DNA from: Sphingobacterium sp. N143
GTDB taxonomy: Bacteria > Bacteroidota > Bacteroidia > Sphingobacteriales > Sphingobacteriaceae
Direction of reading: 5' to 3'
Length of the DNA: 64,000 nt
Assembly (NCBI RefSeq): GCF_030325625.1
Contig: NZ_JACAIS010000004.1
Coordinates: forward strand, 186,001 to 250,000
Part shown: positions 45,307 to 54,108 of the stretch, one piece after another
Layout: every line of letters starts with the position of its first letter
Position numbering within the stretch: position 1 is the stretch's first letter
Position numbers and translations under genes: made by a program
Notes under the pieces: model-generated
What the model was told of the DNA's origin: nothing
Database searches by the model: none
What the model saw: only the letters and a program-made list of their open reading frames with translations

Positions 45307-46125
45307 CTAGATCGAAATTGTCAGCAGGGGTACATCCAGACCTGAAGCCATCATACGGGTTTTACTCCGGTGTGTCAGTGAGCTCCAGAAGCCATATTTA
45401 TAAGGGATCATCACCAGCAGGTCGGTATCACTTACCTTCACCTCATCCCGGATAGCCTTTACAACCTCATTGGAAGTCACGTTTTTATAGTAATAGCTGA
45501 CTATTCCCATCACCTCATTGATCGTTTCCCTTGTTTCCTGGCCCTTCACCTCATTCAGCTGTTCCACAGTTTTTCGGATATTGAAAACTTCCAATACCGC
45601 ATTGAAATCGGAGGCAAAATCTTTTACCTTTTCCAGAATTTCCTTCTGTACACCCCGGACCATATCACAGGCAAAAAGGATGTGCTTCAATCCGGTAAAC
45701 CGGGCACCCAAAGGGACCGAAAGGATCGGAATCTTTAACTTACTGATGGCCGCGGTAGTAGTATTTCCCAACATATCCTGATCAAAGGAACGTTTGGCCA
45801 TCCCCATGACCAGCAGTTTGGCATCGGTTTCATGAATACATTTGGTCATTTGATCATAAAATAGACCCGTGGCCAGGTAAGGAATGGTCTTCACCCCGTA
45901 TTGGGCTGTGATGTCCTCCGCTTTGAGGCGCAAAATTTCATTTTGACGCTCAAAAATTTTGAACATAGAATCGGGAGAAAGACGGGCGTTCATGGCATGA
46001 ATGGAGGGGTTCTGCAGTGAAAATAAGACAAGCTCATAATCCTTTCCCTCAAAAACCTCCATGATAAACTTCAGGGCATGTTCAGCTTCTTCAGCATAGT
46101 CTGTGGCAACAATAATCCGTTTCAT
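45307..46125 (-). CDS. Universal stress protein with two UspA domains
   Basis: A 272-residue protein with two UspA-like alpha/beta units (about 1-142 and 148-272). The first starts MKRIIVATDYAEEAEHAL. A hinge carries KLLVMGMAKRS, and the second domain starts LKHILFACDM. The G-2x-G-9x-G(S/T) ATP signature is degenerate. Such tandem Usp proteins take part in stress survival in Bacteroidota. It is monocistronic. Confidence 0.9.
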   Translation of the reverse strand: MKRIIVATDYAEEAEHALKFIMEVFEGKDYELVLFSLQNPSIHAMNARLSPDSMFKIFERQNEILRLKAEDITAQYGVKTIPYLATGLFYDQMTKCIHETDAKLLVMGMAKRSFDQDMLGNTTTAAISKLKIPILSVPLGARFTGLKHILFACDMVRGVQKEILEKVKDFASDFNAVLEVFNIRKTVEQLNEVKGQETRETINEVMGIVSYYYKNVTSNEVVKAIRDEVKVSDTDLLVMIPYKYGFWSSLTHRSKTRMMASGLDVPLLTISI

Positions 46126-46244
46126 ATGGTCTAATTTAAATACGATTAAACAATCCCTATTTACTATCTCAAGTTAACGAAAAATAATAAATTTATCAAA
46201 CGGAAAATTGTCCCCGCACGGTCAACTTTCTCCCGATTTTTCAA

Positions 46245-47132
46245 CTATTTTGCATAGCTATCTTTCACAAAAGATGCTTTTTTCAGATAATCAATACTCT
46301 GTTCAAGACCAGTATAGATATCATTGCGTGTATCTTCCAGCTCAACAAACAGGTTTTTTAAACCAGCAGTCTGGGCATTGTTAAAAATAGCATCAAATCC
46401 GACCATGCCGCTCTGGCCAATCTCACGGTGATCTTTGATGTGTAAAGCTTTAAACCTTCCGGCATATTTATTGAAATAATCCACCGGGCTCACATCGCCC
46501 ACAACTGCCCAATATACATCCATTTCAAAGAATACATTTTCTGGGCTGGTGTGTTCCAGCATATAGTCATACATCACTTTATCTTCCACCTTTTTAAATT
46601 CGTGCGAATGGTTATGGTACCCATATAAGATGCCCTGTTGACGGCATTTTGCGCCTACTGCATCCAGATAACGGCATTGTGTTTCCAGATCCTTCAATGT
46701 TTTGGGCACATCCATCCAAGGGGTCACAATATATGCCATTCCTGCGGCTTTATGTGCGGCAATACATTCATCCCACCATTTTAATGAAGCTGAAAAATCA
46801 CCTGACGCAAGTTCCTCTGCGGATAATGCTTTGGTTGCATGTGAGGATAACACCTTCATACCTGCTTTCTCAACTTTAGCCTTAAATTCCTGTGGGCTAA
46901 AAGTATAAAACTTGCCATCTTTATACCCCGCGGCTTCCACTCCGGTATATCCAAGGGCAGCAATTTTTTGCAGGATCTGGTCAAAGTTTACATTTTTGCC
47001 GATTTCTTCACGAACGGAATACAGCTGTAGGCCGATTTCTTTTTTTGCGGCTTTTTGTTGTGCAAACGTTGGATTTATAGCCAATAGCATACATCCAGCC
47101 AGCAATGTTCCGATAAGCGTTCTTCTTTTCAT
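46245..47132 (-). CDS. Secreted sugar phosphate isomerase/epimerase-like TIM barrel
   Basis: A 295-residue protein of the AP endonuclease 2/xylose-isomerase-like TIM-barrel family. A signal peptide covers about 1-24. The barrel (about 30-285) has metal-site segments YGYHNHSHEF, FEMDVYWAVVGDVSP, HIKDHRE and LFVELEDT. These supply the His/Glu/Asp ligands for a divalent metal. It may isomerise a sugar outside the cytosol. The start at MKRRTLIG was chosen because the longer start lacks a signal. Confidence 0.9.
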   Translation of the reverse strand: MKRRTLIGTLLAGCMLLAINPTFAQQKAAKKEIGLQLYSVREEIGKNVNFDQILQKIAALGYTGVEAAGYKDGKFYTFSPQEFKAKVEKAGMKVLSSHATKALSAEELASGDFSASLKWWDECIAAHKAAGMAYIVTPWMDVPKTLKDLETQCRYLDAVGAKCRQQGILYGYHNHSHEFKKVEDKVMYDYMLEHTSPENVFFEMDVYWAVVGDVSPVDYFNKYAGRFKALHIKDHREIGQSGMVGFDAIFNNAQTAGLKNLFVELEDTRNDIYTGLEQSIDYLKKASFVKDSYAK

Positions 47133-47316
47133 CTGTTGTTTATTTATTAAAGACCTATTCAACACGAAAGCAATGTAAACGTATTGTTTACGGGTTGTTT
47201 AGGTTTATCGTGTTAAGTGCAGCTGCAATGTATGCAAATACTGTAAAATTCACAATGCTTTTGGGATTTATTTATTCACATCCTCAGGTTTTTCATGTCC
47301 CGCCCCCGAAAAAATT

Positions 47317-47562
47317 ATGAATATTAAACGATTTGTCCGCCAGACTTGTTCTATGGATAAGGACAAACACGTTAAAAAAATGGAAAATCAATTCAAAACC
47401 CCAGAACATAGCGATCAAACACAACATGAAAAATTGCCTGAGGTTGCTGTTGAAGAAAAAGATGATGCTCCTGCTGGTCGCAATATCAAACGCACGATCA
47501 TCATCGCAATCTGTGTACTGATCGTATTTTATCTGATCTATTATTTCATGGGTGAAAGTTAA
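47317..47562 (+). CDS. Small single-pass membrane protein
   Basis: An 81-residue protein with a hydrophilic N-terminal half and one C-terminal membrane helix (about 60-78, IIIAICVLIVFYLIYYFM). It is not recognised. Internal ATGs at 47353 and 47380 are alternative starts. Being tail-anchored-like, it could be a membrane peptide of unknown role. Coding status is moderate. Confidence 0.5.
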   Translation: MNIKRFVRQTCSMDKDKHVKKMENQFKTPEHSDQTQHEKLPEVAVEEKDDAPAGRNIKRTIIIAICVLIVFYLIYYFMGES

Positions 47563-47984
47563 TTATGATCGACGATCTATTGGTTGGTGTAATGCAACTC
47601 ACCACAGCCCCGACAGGAATTTTGACGGATTCTGAAGCCGGGACTGGGCAAGTTGACTTATATCATAGACTGTTTTTCATGTAAGTGTCCCAGATAAAAT
47701 AACGGGACAGGGATATAGGGGTGGATATTAAATTTCCGATATTAAATTTACAGACCGCTTCAGCGACCTGAACAAATTTTCCATAAAGATGTTGTTCATA
47801 ATTATATACTCATCAAAATAGTTTCATAAAGATCTTTTCAAAAAACTTTAGCAGAATCGGCAAACTACCAAAGTCCATCTTTAAGACTTAACGTATACAA
47901 GTTTAAAGATATAAATTTTATAAAACAAATTTTTATATAATTTTTTAAATTATTTTTTGCGCAAATTATCATTCAATTCGTTGA
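47563..47984 (+). other. 422-base intergenic region before the XRE gene
   Basis: A 39-codon frame begins at 47565 but looks unconvincing. The region holds a TGTCCC/GGGACA hairpin (about 47686-47709), two GATATTAAATTT repeats, and becomes very A/T-rich before the XRE start. Confidence 0.5.
47724..47749 (+). repeat. Tandem 12-mer direct repeat
   Basis: GATATTAAATTT occurs twice, separated by CC (47724-47735 and 47738-47749), a period of 14 bases. It may be a protein-binding site. Confidence 0.6.
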
Positions 47985-47987
47985 ATG
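47970..47987 (+). promoter_or_regulatory. Inverted repeat enclosing the XRE start codon
   Basis: CATTCAA (47970-47976), TTCG, TTGAATG (47981-47987) form a perfect palindrome. As RNA it folds into a seven-pair stem with a UUCG loop that includes the whole ATG (47985-47987). As DNA it could be an XRE operator. Confidence 0.6.
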
Positions 47988-48458
47988 GCGGATTTTAACA
48001 AACAGTTGCTCGAGCATATAGGTCTACGTTTTCGCGCACGACGCAATGAGCTGTATTATTCCTTAAGGGATGTATCGGATTTGACCGGTATTTCCATGGG
48101 AACTCTCAATGGCATTGAGAAAGGTCGGGGCATGACTTTATCCAATTTTCTGACCATCTGCCGCAGCCTTGAAATTCAGCCGAACACCTTCTTCCAAAAC
48201 GAAATCCCCCTGACTCCCCCCTACTCACTTTCTTCCGAAACGCAGGAAAGAATCGCCATCAGCAAAAAACTCGATAGCCTGGTGTACCATTCTGATTTTT
48301 TCGAAACAGCCCGACGGGTAGCTGAAGTTCTTGCCGAACTGGGCATTGACAAAGATCAAAGCAATAAATTCTCCGTACATCTCTCGGCTTATTGCGAAGC
48401 TGGCGCACTCACCTTTGAACAGTATGGTAATTATAAAAAATACCGCAAGAAAAAATGA
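47985..48458 (+). CDS. XRE-family transcriptional regulator
   Basis: A 157-residue regulator with an N-terminal Cro/CI-type helix-turn-helix (about 9-65: LRDVSDLTGISMGTLNGIEKG). The C-terminal part (about 80-157) is helical and basic at its end. The DNA-binding domain is standard. It may regulate itself through the inverted repeat over its start. It ends two bases before the convergent desaturase gene. Confidence 0.88.
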   Translation: MADFNKQLLEHIGLRFRARRNELYYSLRDVSDLTGISMGTLNGIEKGRGMTLSNFLTICRSLEIQPNTFFQNEIPLTPPYSLSSETQERIAISKKLDSLVYHSDFFETARRVAEVLAELGIDKDQSNKFSVHLSAYCEAGALTFEQYGNYKKYRKKK

Positions 48459-48460
48459 GT

Positions 48461-49540
48461 TTATTTGGTGATCCCATGAAAACGGTTAGCCCGCTTGAAC
48501 GTCCCTAGATCATTAAAACGAACGCCATATTTCTTCAGCACTTCCTGCGCCTTCTTGCGACCGATATGCCGCACATAAAATGTTTCATTGACCACAAAAT
48601 GATGAATGCTATGAGTCCAGCCGAAAAAGAAACAAAAAAGCTGCATCGGATACGTCCACCATACATTGAGAACCTGGGTCTGCTCAATGACATTGCCCGC
48701 TTCAACATCACCAAAGTAATGCATATTGGAGGTAATAAAATGCAAACAGAACTGACGTAACAAATTTGGGAGAAGAACGGTATAAATAGGCAGCTCCAGA
48801 CTTATCAACAAGTTATCAACATCATGTGGAAAACTCATTCCGGAGGTAAAACGCGTATTGATCCAGTCCAATAGGATATCGGAAAAAAACAGGTATAAAA
48901 TCACATGCGCGGCAATGGTAACCGGAACAATGCTCAAAAACATGATCCGCTTTAACCTGGATGATGTTTCCAGTTTAAGGTTTCCGTTCCTGACCTCACG
49001 GTCCATATCACTGAACATCCGCTGCAGGCGCAACAGTCCACCCACAACCACATCTGCCGTCGTCAGCAAACGCTTGACAGACCAGCGTTCACCGTTGGTC
49101 ACACTACGCTCTTCCACATCATGCAATGTTCCCGAAAATTTGTGATGGTGATGATGCAATGTACGTCTGATCCAGGGGTTAACGGTCAGGGGGCGTAAAA
49201 TCCAAACACCGAAAAGCATCAGATGATGTATCCCCTTTTGCTTCTTAAAATAGAGCCAATGGATAAGATCATGCTCGATTTCATGGAGCACCCCCATGGC
49301 AAACGCATTGATCACGATCATGAGCCAGGTGGGAATGATCGCCCTGTACCAGGCCCAGGAGGCAACAACAATCACAGCGATGGCCAGCAGAAATATCGCC
49401 ATACCGATACTATTCTGCCTGTTTAAAACAGGATAATTTGCTTTAAGCTGCTCATAAGACTGATTAATCTCTTTCCTGATCCGGCTCGACTTTTCTTGAT
49501 GTGTCAATTCGTTGTGATTTTTATCTACAAAACTAAGCAT
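48461..49540 (-). CDS. Fatty-acid desaturase family protein
   Basis: A 359-residue membrane protein with about four hydrophobic segments. The three histidine boxes of the desaturase superfamily are visible: HEIEHDLIHW (first), RTLHHHHHKF (second) and HSIHHFV (third). These bind a diiron centre that inserts double bonds or hydroxyls in lipid chains with oxygen. It is convergent with the XRE gene. The substrate chain and position are unknown. Confidence 0.9.
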   Translation of the reverse strand: MLSFVDKNHNELTHQEKSSRIRKEINQSYEQLKANYPVLNRQNSIGMAIFLLAIAVIVVASWAWYRAIIPTWLMIVINAFAMGVLHEIEHDLIHWLYFKKQKGIHHLMLFGVWILRPLTVNPWIRRTLHHHHHKFSGTLHDVEERSVTNGERWSVKRLLTTADVVVGGLLRLQRMFSDMDREVRNGNLKLETSSRLKRIMFLSIVPVTIAAHVILYLFFSDILLDWINTRFTSGMSFPHDVDNLLISLELPIYTVLLPNLLRQFCLHFITSNMHYFGDVEAGNVIEQTQVLNVWWTYPMQLFCFFFGWTHSIHHFVVNETFYVRHIGRKKAQEVLKKYGVRFNDLGTFKRANRFHGITK

Positions 49541-49843
49541 TTTTTAGTGTAGATATCAACAGAACCAACGGATTAATTCCCGCTATTTTCCTGGGAACTC
49601 CTCCTGATGGCTCATAAAAAAGCTAGGATCCATATGGGATATAACAACGTGATGGAATATAAATTAATACGAATCTTATACGGACTTTATAGGGACTTCG
49701 TAGGGACCTCATTCGGATGAGGACCTATAATATCCCTATTATTTCCCTGTTATGTAATAATTAATTTACAATCAGTATACTGTTTGATGCAAACATGTTA
49801 CCGGGCTATTTGTTTAGTGAGGGCAAACAATAGTAGACTTATT
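49541..49843 (+). other. 303-base region with short repeats before the DUF6266 gene
   Basis: It holds an array of short repeats (49677-49709) and a nearby imperfect inverted repeat, GGACCTCAT and ATGAGGACC (about 49703-49724). No gene was found. An upstream in-frame ATG at 49784 would give a longer DUF6266 protein, but is not favoured. Confidence 0.5.
49677..49709 (+). repeat. Three 11-bp tandem repeats
   Basis: TATACGGACTT, TATAGGGACTT and CGTAGGGACCT follow without gaps, a period of 11 bases, about one helical turn. A degenerate fourth unit may follow. Confidence 0.65.
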
Positions 49844-50509
49844 ATGGCACAGGTCAAGAATGGCGTTAACGGTGCTCCTTCTGGGAAGGTTGGCGCTGTG
49901 GTATTTTGCAGCTGGAAGGGTATTAATTATGTCAGATCTCTTCCAACAGTGAACAAACGACGGGAGATCACAGAAAAAGAGGTGAAAAACCGGGGTAAAT
50001 TTGGTTTCACACAAACCTTCCTCGCTCCCTATAAGAAAATGCTCCGGTTAGGATTTGATCAGTACGACCCCAAGATGACGGCTTTCAATGCAGCCATGTC
50101 CTACCACCTGGGGCAGGCCGTTATACAAGATGATAAGAGCGTGCGTATTGATTATGAAAAATTTTCCATCAGCAGGGGGCTGGAGGAAGTGATCACAGCA
50201 GCCACAGCGGAAATGGTCGATGGCAAGATCCTGATAAAATGGAAATTAAAAAATCAGGCGGAGCTGTACGACCGGGAGCTGGGAGATTTTAGAACATTGT
50301 TTTTACTGCTTCCTGAAAATACAATGGATATTTCCCAGGCCATCTTCTTGGGAAATTATATTGATGATATGAATGACTCCATTGCATTGCCTCAGGTCAA
50401 CAAAACAACGGCTTACCACCTTTATCTTGGTTTTGCTGCAGTAGATGGAAGCAACCGCAGTATGAACAGTAGCTATCTTGGGCGGGTTGTACTGGAAAAG
50501 AACAACTAA
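49844..50509 (+). CDS. DUF6266 protein
   Basis: A 221-residue protein starting MAQVKNGVNGAPSGKVGAVV. The opening, with GAPSGKVGxVVxxxWKGxxYVRSLP, is characteristic of DUF6266, found widely in Sphingobacteriaceae and of unknown function. The rest is beta-rich. No signal peptide is obvious. The start at 49844 places the family motif at the N-terminus. It is monocistronic, preceded by 11-bp repeats. Confidence 0.83.
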   Translation: MAQVKNGVNGAPSGKVGAVVFCSWKGINYVRSLPTVNKRREITEKEVKNRGKFGFTQTFLAPYKKMLRLGFDQYDPKMTAFNAAMSYHLGQAVIQDDKSVRIDYEKFSISRGLEEVITAATAEMVDGKILIKWKLKNQAELYDRELGDFRTLFLLLPENTMDISQAIFLGNYIDDMNDSIALPQVNKTTAYHLYLGFAAVDGSNRSMNSSYLGRVVLEKNN

Positions 50510-50634
50510 AGGAGAAATTATTCAGCTCACAACGCATACAAACAACTGCACAGCATATTTACAAAATATTAATTTACAATAACATAACATCATTTTAACA
50601 CAAAACCGATCTTGTTATGTTTAAATTAGTATAA

Positions 50635-51495
50635 ATGAATAGTGTTGTCTCCAATCGAATTCTGTTTGCTGTCCTGTTAAGTTTCAGTATGTTGCTATGC
50701 GCCTGTGGCCATACGGATCATACCATCAAAATGAAGGGCTCGGATACCGAGGTCAATCTTGTGGTGAATCTGGCTGAAGCTTATCAGCTGACAGACCCAA
50801 CCTTCAGCATGTCCATTTCCGGTGGCGGGTCAGGCTTAGGGATCACCTCCCTGCTGAATGGTCAAGCGGATATCGCCAACTCATCCAGGCCCTTGACCGA
50901 CGAAGAGCGCAACCTTTTTCAGAAGAAAAATATCCCCCTACGCACAATTGTCTTTGCAGAAGACGCAACAGCCTTTGTGGTCCATCGTGACAATCCCATT
51001 CAAGAAATCGATGTGGCAACACTGGGAAAGATCATGAGCGGGGCCATGGTGAGCTGGAAACCTCTTTCCGGTATGGAGCTCCCAATTAATATCTATGGCC
51101 GGCAAAGCAGTTCGGGAACCTACTCTTTTATCCGTAAGAAGCTCAAGGTTGCCTATAGCCAAAAAGCGAAGGAAATGACCGGGAATGCGCAAATACTTGA
51201 AGCCATCAAAATTGATAAATCGGGAATAGGCTATGTCGGAGCAGGGTATATTTCCAAAAAGATTCAGGACAACAAAGGCATTAAAGTGCTCAAAATTAAA
51301 GATACCGCTGGGGCAGATGCCATATCACCGTTGGATCCAGCCGCCATAAAAAACAGGTTATACTTCTTCCAGCGCCCACTTTACCAGTTTATACCTGAAA
51401 AATCCTGGACAAAGGTTCAGCCCTTTATACAGTTCGAAACGGAGGGTGAGGGCACCAAAATCATCGAAAACTCTGGTTATTACCTTATTCAATAA
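50635..51495 (+). CDS. pstS: Phosphate ABC transporter substrate-binding lipoprotein
   Basis: A 286-residue lipoprotein (C24 in LLCACG) that binds phosphate outside the inner membrane and delivers it to PstCA. Phosphate-binding segments are KGSDTEVNLV, SGGGSGLGI, NSSRPLTDEE and GRQSSSGTYSFI. It is shorter than E. coli PstS (about 320 mature) but typical of the PBP_like family. It is the first gene of pstSCAB, seven bases before pstC. No phoU or phoB/R is seen. Confidence 0.93.
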   Translation: MNSVVSNRILFAVLLSFSMLLCACGHTDHTIKMKGSDTEVNLVVNLAEAYQLTDPTFSMSISGGGSGLGITSLLNGQADIANSSRPLTDEERNLFQKKNIPLRTIVFAEDATAFVVHRDNPIQEIDVATLGKIMSGAMVSWKPLSGMELPINIYGRQSSSGTYSFIRKKLKVAYSQKAKEMTGNAQILEAIKIDKSGIGYVGAGYISKKIQDNKGIKVLKIKDTAGADAISPLDPAAIKNRLYFFQRPLYQFIPEKSWTKVQPFIQFETEGEGTKIIENSGYYLIQ

Positions 51496-51501
51496 ACGAG
51501 T

Positions 51502-52392
51502 ATGCAGTACAAAAAACGAATTGCCATCGATACCATCGCCAAAATCCTGTTCAGGTCTACCGGCTATCTGGTACTTGCCCTTCTTGCTGGTATTTTCTTC
51601 ATGCTCCTGTACAATGCGATTGCATTTTTCCTGGAAGTCTCCCCCCTGGATTTTATCACCGGGAGCCAATGGAATCCAACCGCAGCGCAACCCGTATACG
51701 GTATCTTACCATTGATCGTGAGCACATCAATTGTATCGCTGGGGGCAATGCTCATTGCAATTCCGCTCGGCGTTGGTACCGCAGCATTTATTTCAGAATA
51801 TGCTGGCCCCAGGCTCAAAAATATCTTAAAACCAGCCATAGAAATGCTTGCGGCAATTCCCTCGGTCGTCATCGGCTTTTTAGGTATTGTGCTCGTGGGC
51901 CCAGGCATAGCTGATTTCAACAATTTACCAAATGGGTTAAATGCATTGAATGGAGCAATTTTGCTGGCCGTCATGGCACTTCCGACCATCATTACCATTT
52001 CCGAGGATGCCATCCACGCTGTGCCCCAGACCTACCGTGAGGCGAGCTATGGCTTGGGGGCTTCCCGCTGGCAGACCCTACGGAAAATCACCATACCGGC
52101 AGCAGCGCCAGGGATTATTGCATCCGTTATGCTGGGATTGGGCCGGGCCATCGGTGAAACCATGACCGTACTGATGGCAACAGGCAATGCCGCCATCTTC
52201 CCCAAAGGTTTTTTCGACTCGGTCAAGACCATTACCGCAACCATCGCTATAGAAATGGGGGAAGTACCCTATCAAACCACGCATTACTATGCCCTGTTTG
52301 CCATTGCCATCGTCTTGTTTCTGATGACGCTTGTTGCCAACCTGATCGGGGAATATTTTATCAACCGTTTTAGAAAATATCATGCTACATAA
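51502..52392 (+). CDS. pstC: Phosphate ABC transporter permease PstC
   Basis: A 296-residue inner-membrane permease with six hydrophobic segments. The coupling-helix (EAA) motif lies in EASYGLGASRWQTLRKITIPAAAPGI. Together with PstA it forms the phosphate channel. It overlaps pstA by 11 bases, indicating translational coupling in pstSCAB. Confidence 0.94.
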   Translation: MQYKKRIAIDTIAKILFRSTGYLVLALLAGIFFMLLYNAIAFFLEVSPLDFITGSQWNPTAAQPVYGILPLIVSTSIVSLGAMLIAIPLGVGTAAFISEYAGPRLKNILKPAIEMLAAIPSVVIGFLGIVLVGPGIADFNNLPNGLNALNGAILLAVMALPTIITISEDAIHAVPQTYREASYGLGASRWQTLRKITIPAAAPGIIASVMLGLGRAIGETMTVLMATGNAAIFPKGFFDSVKTITATIAIEMGEVPYQTTHYYALFAIAIVLFLMTLVANLIGEYFINRFRKYHAT

Positions 52393-53239
52393 AATCAAAA
52401 AACTGGGACCTCTCGTCGAATGGGGGACACTGCTGCTGTCCACCGGGCTCGTTTGCTTCTTTTTGTGCGTCATCCTCTTTGATATCATCACAAAGGGTTA
52501 CCCCGTATTATCCTGGGACTTTATATCCCTGTTGCCCACCGCAGGCATGACACAGGGCGGTATTCTCACCCCTATTATCGGGACGATATTGCTGACATTG
52601 ATCACTGCTTTCTTTTCCATTCCTTTTGGTGTCTGCTGTGCCATCTATCTCAACGAATATGCAGAGAATACTTGGCTGACGCGTACGATCCGGGCCTCTA
52701 TCCGTAACCTGTCGGGGGTACCATCCATTATCTATGGGCTGTTTGGCCTTGCCTTGTTTGTCCAGGCGCTTCATTTTGGCACTTCGATTTTATCTGCCGG
52801 GCTGACCCTGGGCCTGCTGTCATTGCCCTATATGATCACCACGACTGAAGAAGCCCTGCTCCGGGTTCCCCGAAGCATGCGTGAGGCTGCACTGGCTGTA
52901 GGGGCGACCAAATTTGAATCCATCAAAGATGTGGTGCTCCCTGCATCCCTGCCCGGCATCCTCACCGGTATTGTACTGACACTCTCCCGTGCTGCTGGCG
53001 AAACTGCACCGATATTGTTTACAGGTGCCGCATTTTATATCACCAACTCCTTTGGCAGCCTGAACCAAGAATTTATGGCGCTGCCTTACCACCTATACAT
53101 GTTGTCCACACAGCATCAATCGATCGAGGAAGTCCGCCCCATCGCTTATGGAACTGCTTTAGTACTGATCATGGTGGTGTTCCTCATGAATTTAACCGCT
53201 TTCTACATTCGCTATAAGTTTAGAAACAATGAAAAGTAA
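52382..53239 (+). CDS. pstA: Phosphate ABC transporter permease PstA
   Basis: A 285-residue inner-membrane permease with six hydrophobic segments. The EAA-type motif is [27 protein letters not shown], and [16 protein letters not shown] is typical of PstA. It pairs with PstC. Both ends overlap its neighbours by 11 bases (pstC and pstB), so the genes are tightly coupled. Confidence 0.94.
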   Translation: MLHKIKKLGPLVEWGTLLLSTGLVCFFLCVILFDIITKGYPVLSWDFISLLPTAGMTQGGILTPIIGTILLTLITAFFSIPFGVCCAIYLNEYAENTWLTRTIRASIRNLSGVPSIIYGLFGLALFVQALHFGTSILSAGLTLGLLSLPYMITTTEEALLRVPRSMREAALAVGATKFESIKDVVLPASLPGILTGIVLTLSRAAGETAPILFTGAAFYITNSFGSLNQEFMALPYHLYMLSTQHQSIEEVRPIAYGTALVLIMVVFLMNLTAFYIRYKFRNNEK

Positions 53240-53975
53240 ATTGGTCGTAGAACATCTCAACCTATGGTTTGGGAGCAAACAGGTGTTGAAAGATATCAAT
53301 ATCGAATTTGAGGAAAATAAGGTCACTGCCTTGATCGGACCATCTGGCTGTGGTAAAAGTACGCTCCTACGGAGTTTTAACCGTATGCACGACCTGTATC
53401 CCGAGGCCAGGATCGAAGGACATATCCGGTTGGATGAGCGCGAGATCTATCAAAAAGACATCGAGGTCACCGACCTTCGCAAACGGATCGGCATGGTATT
53501 CCAAAAGGCCAACCCTTTCCCAAAAAGTATTTATGATAATATTACCTATGGCCTCAAGATCAACAACCTAACCGCAGACAAGGCAACCGTGCAGAAGGCC
53601 CTGGAGGAAGCCTACATCTGGGATGAAGTCAAGGATGACCTGAAAAAGCCAGCTACCCGCCTTTCCGGTGGACAGCAGCAGCGGCTCTGCATCGCCCGGA
53701 CCGTGGCCTTGCGTCCTGAAGTGATCCTAATGGATGAACCTTGTTCGGCACTCGATCCGGTGAGTACCCTCAAGATTGAAGAGCTGATCCACCACCTGAA
53801 AAAAAACTATACCATTGTGATCGTCACGCACAACATGCAGCAGGCTCAACGTGTTGCCGACAAAACCGTATTCATGTACCTCGGTGAGATCATCGAGCAA
53901 GGAGATACGCAACAGATCTTCAACAGCCCACAGCATGAAACCACCCGGAATTATATCCATGGGCATTTTGGATAA
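53229..53975 (+). CDS. pstB: Phosphate ABC transporter ATPase PstB
   Basis: A 248-residue ABC ATPase that powers phosphate import. Walker A is GPSGCGKST, the signature is LSGGQQQR, Walker B is [13 protein letters not shown], and the switch histidine is in VTHNMQQA. Length is typical. It is the last gene of pstSCAB. A perfect 42-bp palindrome lies 12 bases past its stop. Confidence 0.96.
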   Translation: MKSKLVVEHLNLWFGSKQVLKDINIEFEENKVTALIGPSGCGKSTLLRSFNRMHDLYPEARIEGHIRLDEREIYQKDIEVTDLRKRIGMVFQKANPFPKSIYDNITYGLKINNLTADKATVQKALEEAYIWDEVKDDLKKPATRLSGGQQQRLCIARTVALRPEVILMDEPCSALDPVSTLKIEELIHHLKKNYTIVIVTHNMQQAQRVADKTVFMYLGEIIEQGDTQQIFNSPQHETTRNYIHGHFG

Positions 53976-53987
53976 GTGATCAACATG

Positions 53988-54029
53988 CAGCCCCGATCCA
54001 GCAGTTGATCAACTGCTGGATCGGGGCTG
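53988..54029. repeat. 42-bp perfect palindrome after pstB
   Basis: Bases 53988-54008 are the exact reverse complement of 54009-54029, with no loop. The ends are GC-rich (CAGCCCC/GGGGCTG) and the centre TTGATCAA. No T-tract follows. It lies between the convergent pstB and VWA genes and is probably a bidirectional terminator or mRNA-end stabiliser. Confidence 0.75.
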
Positions 54030-54108
54030 TATACTGCACGGAACCGCTCATCTGCATCCTTTACCTCATGAGCAATGGCTGTAAAGTGCAATTACCGCAT
54101 GCCAGAAA

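Noticed and set aside
47565..47684. 39-codon frame after the small membrane protein
   Set aside because: No promoter, no motif, and it starts right at the previous stop by chance; support is too weak.
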